From Azadirachta indica (lineage: Eukaryota; Streptophyta; Magnoliopsida; Sapindales; Meliaceae), in NCBI GenBank assembly GCA_022749755.1, contig CM040446.1, positions 16,020,367 through 16,084,366 of the forward strand: 64,000 nucleotides of DNA, in the 5' to 3' direction. The notes beneath the pieces were generated by a model. The model was not told the origin of the DNA and did not search any database. It saw only the letters and a list, made by a program, of their open reading frames with translations. The position numbers and the translations under genes are program-made. This document shows positions 12,914 to 25,043 of this stretch, piece by piece; the first letter of the stretch is position 1, and each line of letters begins with the position of its first letter.

Positions 12914-13505
12914 TTCAAACGTTCTTGCTCTATATTTATCCAGATAATTATTTCTTATCAGGGTTTCAACCTACTCTTTCAAATCCAAATATTGATCAGT
13001 CGTATATCCATGATCCTAATGGAAGGTACACCTTCTTTCTCTATCGCAGGCATTTGAAGCTGATCTCAAAGAACAAGACCCAAGTAGCAAACTTGAGTCC
13101 TTGATCTCTTCGTATATCATTCACAAAGGCACAGTGAGCTCCATGAACCTTCTTTTATCCTGGACAGGAGTGACTCTCTTAATCCTTTCCTCTCTTAATC
13201 CTTTCCCTTGGCAAGGACGAGAGCCCCTTTCGTTCCTCCATTTGTCTTTTGTACTTTACCGATTGAAATTCTTGATCTCGCTTCTGCTGGAACTTGTTAT
13301 CATACCATGGTAGTCAAAAGTCTTCTCTCTTTGTAAAGGGCCTTGCATAAGACCAAATGCGGGCCCCTATAATTTCTCCTATCCTCAAGCTTTAATCTCT
13401 GTTCTCTGCCCCTAAACTCTTTCAATTTCTCTTTAACAGCATTCGGTCCTCAATTTTAATTTCTTCAAAAATCTCTTTCCGAGCTTGCTTGTATGTAATT
13501 ACGAT

Positions 13506-13990
13506 TCACTTATGAACAACGAACCATCCTCTATTCATCCTTAGTCCTCTCTTAATTCCTTTTAGTGCCAAGGGATGTGAGAAGGCCTCAACTTCTATAA
13601 CTTCCTCATGATATCTTCTTATAAAACTTTTCAATGTCTCGTCTCTTCCTTGCTTCATCAACAACAATGAACTGGGGCTTTTCGTCATAGTCACCGCTCC
13701 TCTGAACTTACCAATGAACTACGCACAGAGCTAATCAAAACTCTTCACACTTTCTGGCCTCAAATTCTTATACCAATGTCACACTTGTCCTTCCAAGATC
13801 AGGGCAAATAGACGGCACATCTGCAACTTCTTTAGTACTTGCAACATCATCATTTCCCTGAAGAGATCAATGTACAACGTTGGGTCTGTCTTTCTCGTGT
13901 ACGGTGAGATTTAAGGCATCTTAAATTTTCGAAGGAGGACTAAATCCTGTATTTCTTTCAAAAGGGGGAACTTTAGAGGGAGCTTTATTT
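13506..13990 (-). pseudogene. gag relic of the Gypsy element
   Basis: Minus-strand reading gives a retrotransposon gag pattern. It runs from DPTLYIDLFREMMMLQ through LFALILEGQV, then an in-frame stop, then HWYKNL, and further down to LKQGRDETLKSFIRRYHEE at 13506-13694. The last piece fits the conserved gag block of plant Gypsy elements. Stops and frame changes break the gene, and the N-terminal part toward 14700 could not be traced. Confidence 0.7.
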
Positions 13991-14767
13991 CTCCCAACAT
14001 ATTTCCATCCCACTGCTTGTCTCTTTCTCTTTGGGCCTGCATTTACTCAGTAAGCTCTCGAATCCTTTCCTCTATTTCTCTCCAACTAACTACCTGGTCA
14101 GCGATGAGCGTTCCCAGATCTGGTGTTTTTTTTGCTATGACCTTACGCCCATCCTTCCTGCGCTTCTGGTTCAGGTAAGTTCACATGTCTACCGACCTTG
14201 TGCTACACTTTGGTCTTCTCTTACCGTGACTTCGCTCATCTCAATCGAGAGGCAGTCTTCGATCAGACTTTCCCGCGTCCTATAGCGGGGTTCCTTCATT
14301 GAGATCTTCAAGTATCAATTTCTTGGTTTGCACCTTTTCCTCGTCCCACCCTAGCTGCTTGCTCCCCAACTTGTGGTAGGGTGATCCTCAGCAACGATCC
14401 CTCGGGGAGGAAACTCTTTTTTCATTCTTCGAAAATCCGATCTTAGCCGGATTGCGCACACTAGGTACATCTCCCTGAATCATTCTTTTCAGGTTCTCAA
14501 TTTCCCTTTCCATTGCTCCTACTTTGTCTTCCAAGGCCTTTATCTATCTGACTTTCTCCAGATGTTTTCATTCGCTTTTTTGTAGTTATCGTATGAGTCG
14601 AATCGTGTCCACTTCTACCCCATGCATCATCGTTCGCCCCTAGGACAATTACAGCGAAATCGGGGGAATGTTGTAATCCATTGAGTCTTCTTCGTGAGTT
14701 TTTTCAACTGGTGGTCTTTTAGCAACTGCTTGCTCCTTAACCACTGTCATGGCTTTCCGCTCATATG

Positions 14768-14785
14768 TTTCCACAGATGGCGCCA
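14768..14785 (-). other. Candidate primer binding site
   Basis: Read on the minus strand, TGGCGCCATCTGTGGAAA starts two bases inside the 5' LTR. The TGGCGCC start and position fit a tRNA primer binding site of plant Gypsy elements. The exact tRNA (tRNA-Arg is my guess) was not checked. Confidence 0.65.
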
Positions 14786-14787
14786 AC

Positions 14788-15225
14788 TGTTGATATCAAA
14801 AATTATAACTTCTGATATCACACAATAAAAAAATTGTATGTTTCTTACTTCTTTGTGAGGAAAGAGAATTTATTAGTAAAATTGGTAAAGTCACATATAT
14901 CTCTTTTCATGAGCAGGCCCTATATATATACACAGCTTTTCTTTTTTCTAGTAGTATTAGGAATTTTAATAAAACCCGAAATATATCTTACAGAATCCTA
15001 ATATGTTTTAAATTGAAACTTCCAAACTAGACTTTTCTTACTCCGCAAGAATTTCTTTTGGTCGGGTTTCACTCAGAGTACTTTTAACCAAACTCTTTTC
15101 CAAGCCGACCTAATTAGGGCATACCGCAATTAGTTAAGTATCAAGAATGGTTGATCAAGCATTTAGACTGCTTATTATAAAGTTCATTAATCCTATGAGT
15201 TTGAGCTTATCTTCTTAAATATCAG
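14788..15225 (-). repeat. 5' LTR of the Gypsy element (right copy)
   Basis: It begins TGTTGATATC and ends near AATATCA. Compared with the left LTR it has many point changes and an extra stretch around 15065-15095. Just past the end, 15226-15257 repeats the tggg/gttgag..tcat motif found in the last 40 bases of the LTR, so the true edge may lie some 30 bases further right. Confidence 0.85.
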
Positions 15226-16953
15226 ACTATGGGGTTGAGCTCATATTTTCAAAGAGTAATTATAATAAATAACAATGTAATTTAACACTCGTGAATATAT
15301 ATAAAATTTTTTTTTTACGAATATATTAAAACTATTTGAATTAAAAAGTTTTCACAAATATCACTCAATGGATTCCTCTTTTAAATTATAAATTTCAAAT
15401 TATATTGTGAACTACAATTTATGATATTAATATTTATTTTCGTTTGAGCTGATATATTTATCAAGGTAAGTAGAAATTAAGATAAAAATATGACTAACTT
15501 TTTGTAAAAACATTCGTACGTACTGATTAATAGATAGATTAAGAGTGAAGTTTAAACAGAACTACTTAATTACTAACTAGAAGACAAAGGGGTCCGAAAT
15601 ATCGGGACAAAGCGGAGCAGTGGAGCAATTAACGAGCGCTTGTTACTGTAACCGAGAGATCGCCGACGTGGGGACTGCGGAGGCGGACAATGCTCTTCGC
15701 ATACACTGAATTCACACGCTAACTTCAAAACGCATACCAGGTGTAGGTGTCCATTAAATTGACATTATCCACTCATTTTTTAATACGTGGCAGTGACCCT
15801 AGATCCAAAATTGTTACTCTTATCGTTTTTAATGTTTCATCAATAACTTAACCAGCTTGCGGGCTTGCATGCATGCATCGCAAATTTGCATGTTTTGGGC
15901 TGTGTCGGGATTAAGATAAATACAATTACCACTATAATTATAATAATTATAATAATGTTCACTCTTTTCAGAAAACCAGTCTCCTGTTTCGTAAAACCAG
16001 CCGAAAGGGCTGAAAGGCCCCCTTCTCCCAGGTAGAAACTTAAGGGCTTAATAGGTATTTCATTGAAATATAAATATTCTTTCTTATCCTCACACCCACA
16101 TGCAAGAACAAAAGATAAAAAGAAAATTCCATTATTTATTTTTATATATTTAGAAAATAATAATAATAATAATTATTACCGAACTCCTCTTAAATTATGA
16201 TACAATTAAGATTTAAATTTCATATTTTGTGTAATGTCTATAATATTAATGGTCATTCCCTAAATTTTTGAGAAATAACAAATAAAGATATATATTAATC
16301 ATAAATAAGGAATAGATTCTCAAAAAAATGCAAATTACAAATAAAAATAACGACTATGATAGGCAATTATTTGTTACAATATTTAAAATATATTCTGATT
16401 TATTATTTTACTAAAATTTATAGACTTATATGATTATAATTTTCTTTAAATAAGAATATAAATTTTTTTTTTTTAACCAAAAAAATCAGAGTATCTAAAA
16501 ACAATCTCTAGAATCTAGATCACACAGAAAGCTTACTAAATTTTAAATCTCTAAGCTGATTTACTATAAAAGCAAGAAAAATAGGCTGTCAAAAAATCGT
16601 AATAACGGCTGAGAAAATCTTTGCTTCCTTATATTTTTAACTAGAGAACTTAATTACCGTTTAATTATTTAGTCAACCTCACTTAAAAACAACTAATTTA
16701 ACGAACCTAAATTGTCTATAGCATACTGCAGAGCAAATCTCACACGGACGTAACGGAAAACCACCAGACACGTAAGCCCCGCGGTTTTTCGCTCCTTTTC
16801 CAGCTTCTCTAAATTCACCGCAACACCCGCGTCGTTATCAGTTTGCCCACCAACCTTATTTATACCCTCACTTGCTTTCTCTCTTTCCTCACCACCATCT
16901 CTGTATTTGATATTCTCTTTTTTGTTAAAAAAAAAAAAAAGGTAATTTGAAAA
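15226..16953. other. Spacer and promoter side of the first small gene
   Basis: AT-rich DNA after the retrotransposon. A GC-richer patch occurs at about 15580-15720, and short (ATA)n and (AAT)n runs near 15940 and 16155. A TATA-like ttatttata lies at 16857-16865, about 90 bases before the ATG at 16954, followed by a CT-rich leader. No other gene seen. Confidence 0.5.
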
Positions 16954-17382
16954 ATGTACAACGAATGTGCTTCTCCGTCGCTGAAAAACAGAATCAAATC
17001 TTCTATGTGTTGTTTCGGTACGTCGTCCCATAGTAAGCTCGAAGCTCTTGACTACGAATACGACGACGTTAAGCAGCCGAGGACACCGAGATCTCCGAGG
17101 TCGCCGAGGTCGCCATACGCTTGGCTGAAATCTTCTCTATCGCAAGAGCTGGAGATGAAGGACAAGCGTCGGGGTATTTTTAGCAAGATTGGCGCGAAGA
17201 ATCGCAGGCGTCCTAATTCGGGAGATTTCAGGTACGATCCGTTGAGTTACTCGCTCAATTTCGAAGACGATATGACCAGAGATAATGAGTGCCGCGTTAA
17301 CTTCTCGGCACGGCTGCCGGCATCGCCGGACCGGTCGCAGGAGGCGCCGATCGTGACAAGGGAGATTCTTGCTTGTAGCTAA
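16954..17382 (+). CDS. Small uncharacterised plant protein, 142 aa, YDPxSYxLNF motif
   Basis: Single-exon gene. An N-terminal Cys pair (SMCCFG) is followed by an SPR-type repeat of prolines and arginines (PRTPRSPRSPRSP, about residues 42-54). Then come a basic segment (KDKRRGIFSKIGAKNRRRPN), the conserved block FRYDPLSYSLNFEDD at about 92-106, and NFSARLPASP near 115-124. There is no signal peptide or membrane segment. The same block occurs in the gene at 22990. Similar small plant proteins are sometimes labelled stress-induced, but I know of no proven function. The ATG at 16954 follows a CT-rich leader and TATA-like box; a later in-frame ATG (MCCFG) is possible. A candidate poly(A) signal (aataaataaag) lies near 17823. 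Confidence 0.8.
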   Translation: MYNECASPSLKNRIKSSMCCFGTSSHSKLEALDYEYDDVKQPRTPRSPRSPRSPYAWLKSSLSQELEMKDKRRGIFSKIGAKNRRRPNSGDFRYDPLSYSLNFEDDMTRDNECRVNFSARLPASPDRSQEAPIVTREILACS

Positions 17383-20020
17383 AAAGAAAAAAAAAATGAG
17401 CGATTGGAGTTCTGGATTATCCATTAGTGTAGGAAATGTGTGAGTATTCAGGTGTCGCACGCGATTTCAAAGGACTTCGAATGGAAGCGTTAGCAGCTAA
17501 AAAAAAAAAAAAAAAAATCGAAGCTGATAGTTTTAATAAGCTTCAAGAGAATATAATTGAAGTAAAACGGACAGGACTCTTCAATCCGAGGAAGTTTTAT
17601 GTAACGTACAGAATTTAATGTTATGTAAGTTGTGAGATTAACGAGTGATTAATTAATTTTATGTTAAAATTTTGGTAAAAAATTTATGTACTCAGTTGGG
17701 TTAATTTCGAATCTTTTTTTGCTTATTTATTTCTAACTGCTGAGTGGTCTTGTTTTTGTAATTTGTATGTGCAATTAAAAATGTGTGACATTTGAGAAAG
17801 TGCAAGGCTGGACAAAGATAAGGAATAAATAAAGAAGAGTAGAGTATACTTATCTTTCTTCCTTTTTTTTTCTTAAAGCGAAGATTGAGACAGTAAGCGC
17901 CAACCACACAGTAAAAGCGTAACATGATTAATTACATGTCTTAAATTCTAATTTTTTTTTAATTTTTAATTTTATTTTAAATAACATAATATTTATCTGA
18001 GTGAATGATAAAATGTTATTAATGTAATTTTTGGAAATTTAGTAGGATGGGAAAAATTTCATGCTAATTCATATGTTAAAAATCAATTAATGGATAAGTT
18101 AAAAGAAAATATAGATGAAATGGAGATATTTTAGTTTTCAAAATGCGTTTGCTTTCTCGGTAAGAAATTAATTTCTTACTATATAATACAAGGGAAGCCG
18201 ACATAGATCAATTATACAATAGGTAGCCGAACAACATTTCGGAATAAAAGGATACTTTATAATTGTTAGTTGGTTTATATATATATATATGCATTAGTTG
18301 GTTTGACTTGTGTAGTCTATTACGAGAATTTTTACTGCAAAAAAAAACTATTTTTACAACAATATATAAATCCATTTGGGCCGAGGAAACCACAGAATTG
18401 ATATTGTACAAAAACTCCTTCAAATTTTCAATATTATATTATATTTCATCCGCCATTTTTAATTTATTTCGAGTTATTTACTGTATGTCTTTAATTAATT
18501 AATTAATTAATTATATGAGACTAGGTTATTCTTTACTTTACCTCATAATTTATTGATAATCTTAAAAAAAAATTTGAAAATTTGAAAAGTAATATATAAT
18601 ATCTCTATTAACAACAGATGATTGTTATCTTTAAAAAAAAAATGATTAAATGACGCATTTAATTTTATTGTAGTTAAAATTTTGTATGCAATAACAAAAA
18701 AAAAAACCTTATATAATAAAAAGACAAATTTAACTTTTTATATAATATACTATATATTTTAAAAAAAAAATCAATTAAATAAATTAAATACATAATTATT
18801 ATTATTATTATTATTTAATTAACTCAATACGTAATATTAATTAATTAAATAATTTTATTAATTATTCTCTCCATCTGTGTAGAATTATTATTTTTAGATT
18901 ATATAGTATTATTGGATATTAAAATTAAAAAGTTGAGTTGGGCTCCAGAAATTGATTGGGAATCATTGCCAAAATTTTCAGCAACCACAGCTTCTATTCT
19001 CTCCACTTTGCTTCAACTCCGAATTGGCCCTCTCGTTGTCCTTGCTATTACATTAACAATAACAAACACATCCCTTTGCTGAATATTCCCAAAATTTTCA
19101 ACAACATGGAGCAATTGATTTAGCTCTAAAAGTAGCAACTATATATTGCAGCTACAACTAACAACATACATTCATCTTCTATTGTTGGCAAGCTTTCAAA
19201 TTCCCAAATTCTTAAATTTATTTTAGTTTCATAAACCCCAAAATTTTCCAATCTAAATATAATTATTAAATCAAATCCAAATACAACCAAAGACAATTAC
19301 TTTTGTTTAGAGAAGAAAATTCAAAGGATGATCAAACATATAACAAAAAGAGAAGAAATTCAGCACAGAAGAGAAGAGTGAGAGAGAAGAGATAAGGGAG
19401 AACAAAAGAAAGAATAGATAGAGAAAAGAGATAAAGAGACCGACAAGGAGAGGTATAAAATTGTAATATATTTTTATTTAATAATTTTGACTGTGTGTAA
19501 TTATAAATTTATCCTTAAATTAATTTTTTATTTTATAAATATTTGTAAAATTTTAATTTTATCCTTGACACTGTTAAAGATAACAGTATTATATTGTTGA
19601 TAGGAACACTACTGATGATCTTTTAAAAATTTAAATTATACCTAAAAATTATGAATAAATTAGAGGTAAAATTAAAAATTTAAATTATATCACCCTACAT
19701 TCCAATGGATGCATGTTTTTTTGTTTGTTTTGTAATTTTCTTTTTATTCACTCGCTTACGTAAAATCTATATATAGATGTATTTCTTAATTGATAAGCAA
19801 AGTTGAGGGTAAAAGCAAATAATTAATAAAATTGTTTCTTTCACCCTTTTAAGGCAAATGGGTGTTGAAATTATGCTTTCATAATATAGAGAAAAAGGAG
19901 AAGAGTCTTCCGGTCCCTCGGTAAGAAATTTTCCATTATAAATTGATCATCAAATGAAGCTGAACCAAGCCAAGCCAAGGAAAAGAAATCAATTATTCAA
20001 GTTTTCTTAATATATAATGA
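17383..20020. other. AT-rich spacer
   Basis: 3' flank of the small gene, then very AT-rich DNA. It contains TA and ATT/TTAA microsatellites (about 18276, 18493, 18796) and a purine-rich tract at about 19320-19450 (agagaagagataaagag type). No gene or element with recognisable ends was found. Confidence 0.5.
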
Positions 20021-20024
20021 AAGA

Positions 20025-21665
20025 GCAGGGTCATGGATAGGCATAGCAACGATACCTTTTTTGCAGATATCCGTATGTAGCTTAACCTAATGAACATGAT
20101 ATAAATATTTTAAAATAGGATGTAAATAAAATATAATAATAGAGTATAATACCTATATAGAATATAAATAGAATATGAATATTTTAAAATATCTTACAAA
20201 TATCTGTATAAGATATTTATTTTACCGTTTTGCTTTAATTAAGTTATCACATCGAAAATTATAATGTTCATAAAAAAAGGAAGATGAATATAATAATATA
20301 GACCACTAATTTAATTAATTTATTATTATATTGTTAGGATACATTAATAATGATTTTTCTTTCGGGTTCGGATACTTTATTGATCCACTTACTTCTATTA
20401 TGTTACTATTAATCACGACGGTTAGGATTTTAATTCTTATTTATAGTGACAATTATATGTTTCATGATTAAGGATATTTGAGATTTTTTGCTTATATGAG
20501 TCTTTTCAATACTTCAATGTTGAGATTAGTACAAGTTCGAATTTCATACAAATTTATATTTTTCAGTGCCTTATGCAATGAACAATATACTATTATGCCC
20601 TTTTATAATATTAATATATATTCTAATGTCCACAAAAATTCTAATTAATTTAATTAATTTATGATATACTATCTTCTCTTTTGAGGATATACAATCATAT
20701 AAGTATATGTTATACTCATTTTCATTAATTTTCTCTAAACTTCTATTTGAAGATTGTATACTAAAAAACTATTTATGATCTATTAATTGTAAAATAAGTT
20801 ATTTGCATATTTTTTATTTGAAATAATCTATAAATTTGCAATGTAATTAGATGAACATTTTTTTTGTGAAAATTTAAGTTTAGCTGAAAAAGTGGATGAT
20901 TTGATTCAAGTAATTGACCAATTGACTTGTAATATGTATATGCAAAAAATGGAGATATTTTGACTGCATCACATCATTTAGATTTAATTCAGATCTCTAG
21001 TCTCCACTTCGATTTTTTTTATTCTTCATTTGTTAATTAGAGTTATGTGGAATCTCTTAATAATACATGGAGGAAATGATTCTAAATCTTTTGATCTTCA
21101 AGTAACTGAAGAGAAGAAAGAGATGCTTTTCTTGTTCTCCAATATTGCTGTTTGGTTGTAGTTTCATGAAAAAAAAATGTACACTCAAAAACAAATTGAC
21201 GCGTTGTCTAAAGTTTTCAACGCATTGCTACTTTTAAATAAATAAGTTATCTTACCATATTTTTTGTTATTTTGATTAATTTTATTATAGTCGGAGAGAT
21301 GGTGATGGTTGTTATCACATTTGTATGACTAATTTTAATATTCTATCATAAAACAATAATAAAATAATTATAAGTATGGACTAAATAATAAGATTATTTT
21401 TATTTTAATTTAATTTATTAGCATGATATACTAATTTGTAAAACATTAAAAAATAAATTACAAATTTAAATTTTTTTTTACAATTTATTGGATATATATA
21501 TTTTGCAAATATCTGTCAAAATATAAATATCTACGAATATCTATTTAGGAGAATATAGATATTATATAAAATATTATAGAAGATATAGATATGAAATTTT
21601 TTTATAAAATATGCATATAAATATTAAGTTATCTGTTCCATAACCTACCCATTACCATCCTTGTC
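20025..21665. mobile_element. Possible non-autonomous DNA element (low confidence)
   Basis: The right edge reads, on the minus strand, gacaaggatggtaatgggta. The left edge (about 20028-20060) is a degenerate ggtcatggataggcatagcaac. Both ends carry clusters of the variant aaatatctgt/gatatccgta. The inside is AT-rich with no reading frame. Such edges recall plant MITE-like elements, but the terminal match is weak and no target duplication was seen. Confidence 0.3.
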
Positions 21666-22893
21666 ACAAGTTATGTAATTTTGTCTCCTTTTTTATAAAT
21701 TAGCTAGAATTGTATCTTAATCCGGAAGGATGATTGCGTGAAAGAAAAATTTAGGCAAGGCGGTGTGATTAATTAAGTGGCTATAATGAAGCCAATAATT
21801 AATGTAATCAATAATTACGAGCATGCATCAGAAATGACAGATTTTATAAACTTGCCAGGTTGGTCGCGCTAAGTACATGACCATTGACAAATGTCTTTTT
21901 GTGGTTAATTAGTTTAATTAATTTGGGATAATAACACCTGCATCCCTATTCCTTAAAAAAAAAAATTTTTTGATCTTTTTACAAATAAATCCCTTAATTT
22001 GTCATTGAAAATGATTATAATACCCTTTAGTGTTAATTAGGTCACGAATACGATGAGCAGAAGACAATATTGTTAAGTATGATATGGTATTTAAATAGGA
22101 AGTCCTGACAGGGGACTTAATTATTATAAATTGATAAATTATGTGCTTATTTATTAAATTATAAAGAATTATGGACTCCAAAACTTTATTTAACCAATTG
22201 AGTTTTGGTTAGGTTAATTGGCATTAAGCAACGACAGCAATAGTCGGATCAGCTGCACCAGATCAGACAACCACTGCTACCCATTAGCGCAGGTGCGTGC
22301 GCAAGTTTTGAGGCTAAAATCAGCAATTACTTGCATCCCACGAAGAAGAATCTGTCTCGACTCTGGGAGTGAAATAAAAGCATGCCCGCAACTTTATCTT
22401 GGACTTGGACTTTATAATAATTTCCTTAACCTCCGGAAAAAATTCTCTATTACATTAAAAAAATTTTAATAGAGCTATTTTTTAATTTAATATCAAGGAC
22501 GAATTTTCGTGAACCAAACATTGGATAATTAATGGTAAAGAAAGGGGTGGAATGCTATCCGATTATTATATTATACCGAATATATTTTATATTATGTTAA
22601 TGCAAAAACACAGTGAAGAGACAAGATTGTGCGTAAGTCATAACTAACTAGAATATCCGAAAAGCTAAACAGCCGTTCGTACCATTTAACTGTCAATGAA
22701 GAGGTGCCACGTAAGCCACAGCTGCTCTTCATTGGCCGGCTAATGCACTCTTCTTTTCAATGACAACCCAATTACGAAAAAGCGTACCACGAAAATAAAA
22801 TCCCAAAATAATGAAATCATACTACGTGTCATATTACGATTCGACTGTTTCTTTTGCTTTACATTTTGTTAGTCACTTTCCAGATGGCACGCT
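21666..22893. other. Spacer upstream of the second small gene
   Basis: Mostly AT-rich. The last 250 bases are richer in promoter-like motifs: gccacgtaagcc near 22706 and tacgtgtc (ACGTGTC, an ABRE-like core) at 22823-22830. No gene seen; an 83-codon frame at 22218-22469 has no support. Confidence 0.45.
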
Positions 22894-22903
22894 TATATAA
22901 ATA
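22894..22903 (+). promoter_or_regulatory. TATA box of the second small gene
   Basis: TATATAAATA lies about 90 bases before the ATG at 22990, with a pyrimidine-rich leader between them. An ACGTGTC motif lies 65 bases upstream. Confidence 0.65.
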
Positions 22904-22989
22904 AGCCTACGATTCTTCGACTCTGAGGCACGCGCGCCTGTATTTTTATTTTATTTTTCTGTTGGGTTGATTCAGTTCTCTACAGCGAA

Positions 22990-23418
22990 ATGGCAAATCC
23001 AGAAGAGAAATTATCATCCGCCGAAGTCAGCGAAACGTCGCCGTTAAACGATGAAGATTACGTTGAAGACTGCGAGGAGGAGGCGGCCAACTTCTGTGGT
23101 TGTTGCGGGTGTTTCAAGGGATTGTGCTTGAGGTGGCGACGTGGCAGATATTTGCTTCATCAGCCACAAGATAAGGAGAGTAGAGAAAGTTGGCTGAAGA
23201 AAAGAGTGAAGAAACTGAAGGAGATATCAGAGGTAATGGCGGGACCAAAATGGAAAACATTAATTCGAAGATTTAGCGTTCAGAAGAAAAGATCTTCCAA
23301 AATGCAGTTTCAGTACGATCCCGAAAGTTATAAGCTGAATTTTGATGACGGGATTAACAGGGAAATGGACGGTCGTGATTTCTCGGCTGGATTTGTTCGG
23401 GATCCGGCGGGGTTCTGA
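22990..23418 (+). CDS. Small uncharacterised plant protein, 142 aa, YDPxSYxLNFDDG motif
   Basis: Single-exon gene. It has an acidic N terminus (DEDYVEDCEEEA), then a cysteine cluster (CGCCGCFKGLCLRW, about residues 37-50), then a basic segment (SWLKKRVKKLKEI). WKTLIRRFSVQKKR follows, then the conserved block FQYDPESYKLNFDDG at about 107-121, and RDFSAGF near 129-135. The protein is as long as that of 16954-17382 and shares the C-terminal block, while the N termini differ. The Cys cluster could bind metal or be lipid-modified; this is inference. From memory, a related small gene annotated as stress induced sits near KNAT3 in Arabidopsis, which would fit the position here. The function is unknown. 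Confidence 0.85.
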   Translation: MANPEEKLSSAEVSETSPLNDEDYVEDCEEEAANFCGCCGCFKGLCLRWRRGRYLLHQPQDKESRESWLKKRVKKLKEISEVMAGPKWKTLIRRFSVQKKRSSKMQFQYDPESYKLNFDDGINREMDGRDFSAGFVRDPAGF

Positions 23419-25043
23419 GAATTTCTTATTGAGAATTTTTTTTTTTTTTTAATAATTTTTGTTTGGTTGTTGTGTCATTGACTGTTTATATTGTTTAATT
23501 TGTTTACATGTATATCATTCCTTACTGGGAATACAACAAATTTAGTAGTAAAGGAAAGGTAAATTACCGTCTTCTGGAATTCCAGTGAGTTAAATCACTG
23601 AGATGTATTTTTTTTATTATTAGATGTGATCGGAAAACAAACTTTTGGATTATTCTTGTAGTTTTCTAAGGGAATATTGTATTGCAACTAGAAGGAAGAA
23701 GAGCGAAGGTTGAATTAAATAATTTGAAATATTGTTGAAAGGAAAATAAGAGGTGAAGGAGAGGAGTTTTCTCTTTCTCTTTCTCTTTTTCGCATGATGT
23801 GCAGGAATTGATTCAGTCAACGCCCGCAGTAGCGTTGTGTTGAGCCCTCAAATAGTCAAATTGCACAAATATTTGATTTTTGATTCTATTCTATCCACCA
23901 AATGCCATTTGTGTTTTTGCATGTGTTTGCTCCACTGCGAAGAGTGTTTTTTCATACATTTTTATCCACCTCGACCCCAGCGGTTTTTAATTTCATTATG
24001 TATATATTCAAATACGGTGGCACTAAGAGGAGAAATGTGTTTAATAATTATTATATTATCAGTAATCTCTCGAATCTTGAAACGTTTTTCCAATCAACAA
24101 TTGATTTTATCCAAATAGGTAAACCAAGAAAAGTACTCCCCTATGAATATCTAGACCTTCGCGAGCTTTTGTAACTTTTCTTTTTATAAGAATTAAGATC
24201 ATAGATTGTAGATGAAACAATATATATATACAGCAATTTTATGTCTGTTATTATTATTATTGTTAAATTATTTGTTACAATTTTTTAACTCTGTTGTTAA
24301 AATTTTTTCTATTATCCTTCAATTTGCCATTAAAAATTCAAATATAATAATGCATAAATGAAAAAGAGTTTAAAAATATAACCAAAAACCTCGTAAAATT
24401 GTAGACGCCAAACTTTGTTGCAAATAATAACACAAATTGAAGGCAGTCCACAAAGAACTTGAAGAATGAAGATGATGAAAAGTAGAGGTAAACTAAAAAT
24501 AAGCATTAAACGCGAATCTGTTACCAAATTTTAGATTCTCATACCACCACAAATATATTCTATATTTATAATACCCAGAGAAAAGGCTATAATAACAATA
24601 AAATAATAATAAATAATAATAATAATAATAATAACAATAATCACTAGTAAGGAATTAAACAAAAGATTTATTACTCACTGTACGCCCACAACCCACCCCA
24701 GCTGAGTCACTATTCTTATTATTATTCACAGATATGAAAAGCGAGGGGGAAAAAAAAAAAAAACAAAATTATAAATCCACCAATATGTGTGAATTGGATA
24801 TATAATTCAGTTACAGTCATATATAATTTCCTAAATACTAATGATATTGCATTTCATACATACATAGTCACCATTTGCTTGCTTGCTTGCTTGCTAGCCT
24901 TTTAATCATACCTGCAAAATGGTTTGAACTTGGGTTCATCACAACCTCATCTTGTTTTCCCTTGTACCCCCAGCGCGCTTTGTACCAAGTATATATGTTG
25001 AATTTATCAAAGAGATTTGTTGTAGTTTGTTTTACATAATCTT
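23419..25043. other. Spacer between convergent genes
   Basis: 3' flanks of the small gene (+) and the KNOX gene (-). It contains a short palindrome (ctggaattccag, about 23575), a CTTTCT run near 23770, (AAT)n at about 24600-24645, and a (TTGC)n run near 24876. Open frames at 23837 and 23902 lack homology. Confidence 0.5.

Larger units (their letters stand above)
5761..15225 (-). mobile_element. Ty3/Gypsy LTR retrotransposon, Tat type, decayed
   Basis: About 9.5 kb bounded by two direct LTRs. The internal genes run right to left: gag, protease, reverse transcriptase, RNase H, a second RNase H-like domain, then integrase. A second RNase H between RNase H and integrase, plus a long stretch after integrase carrying an opposite-strand ORF, are traits of the Tat lineage (Retand/Ogre/Grande-like). 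Every domain is broken by stops and frameshifts, and the two LTRs differ at many positions, so the copy is old and cannot move on its own. No convincing target-site duplication was seen: the left flank ends gttat, and the right boundary is blurred by a partial duplication of the LTR end. Confidence 0.9.
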
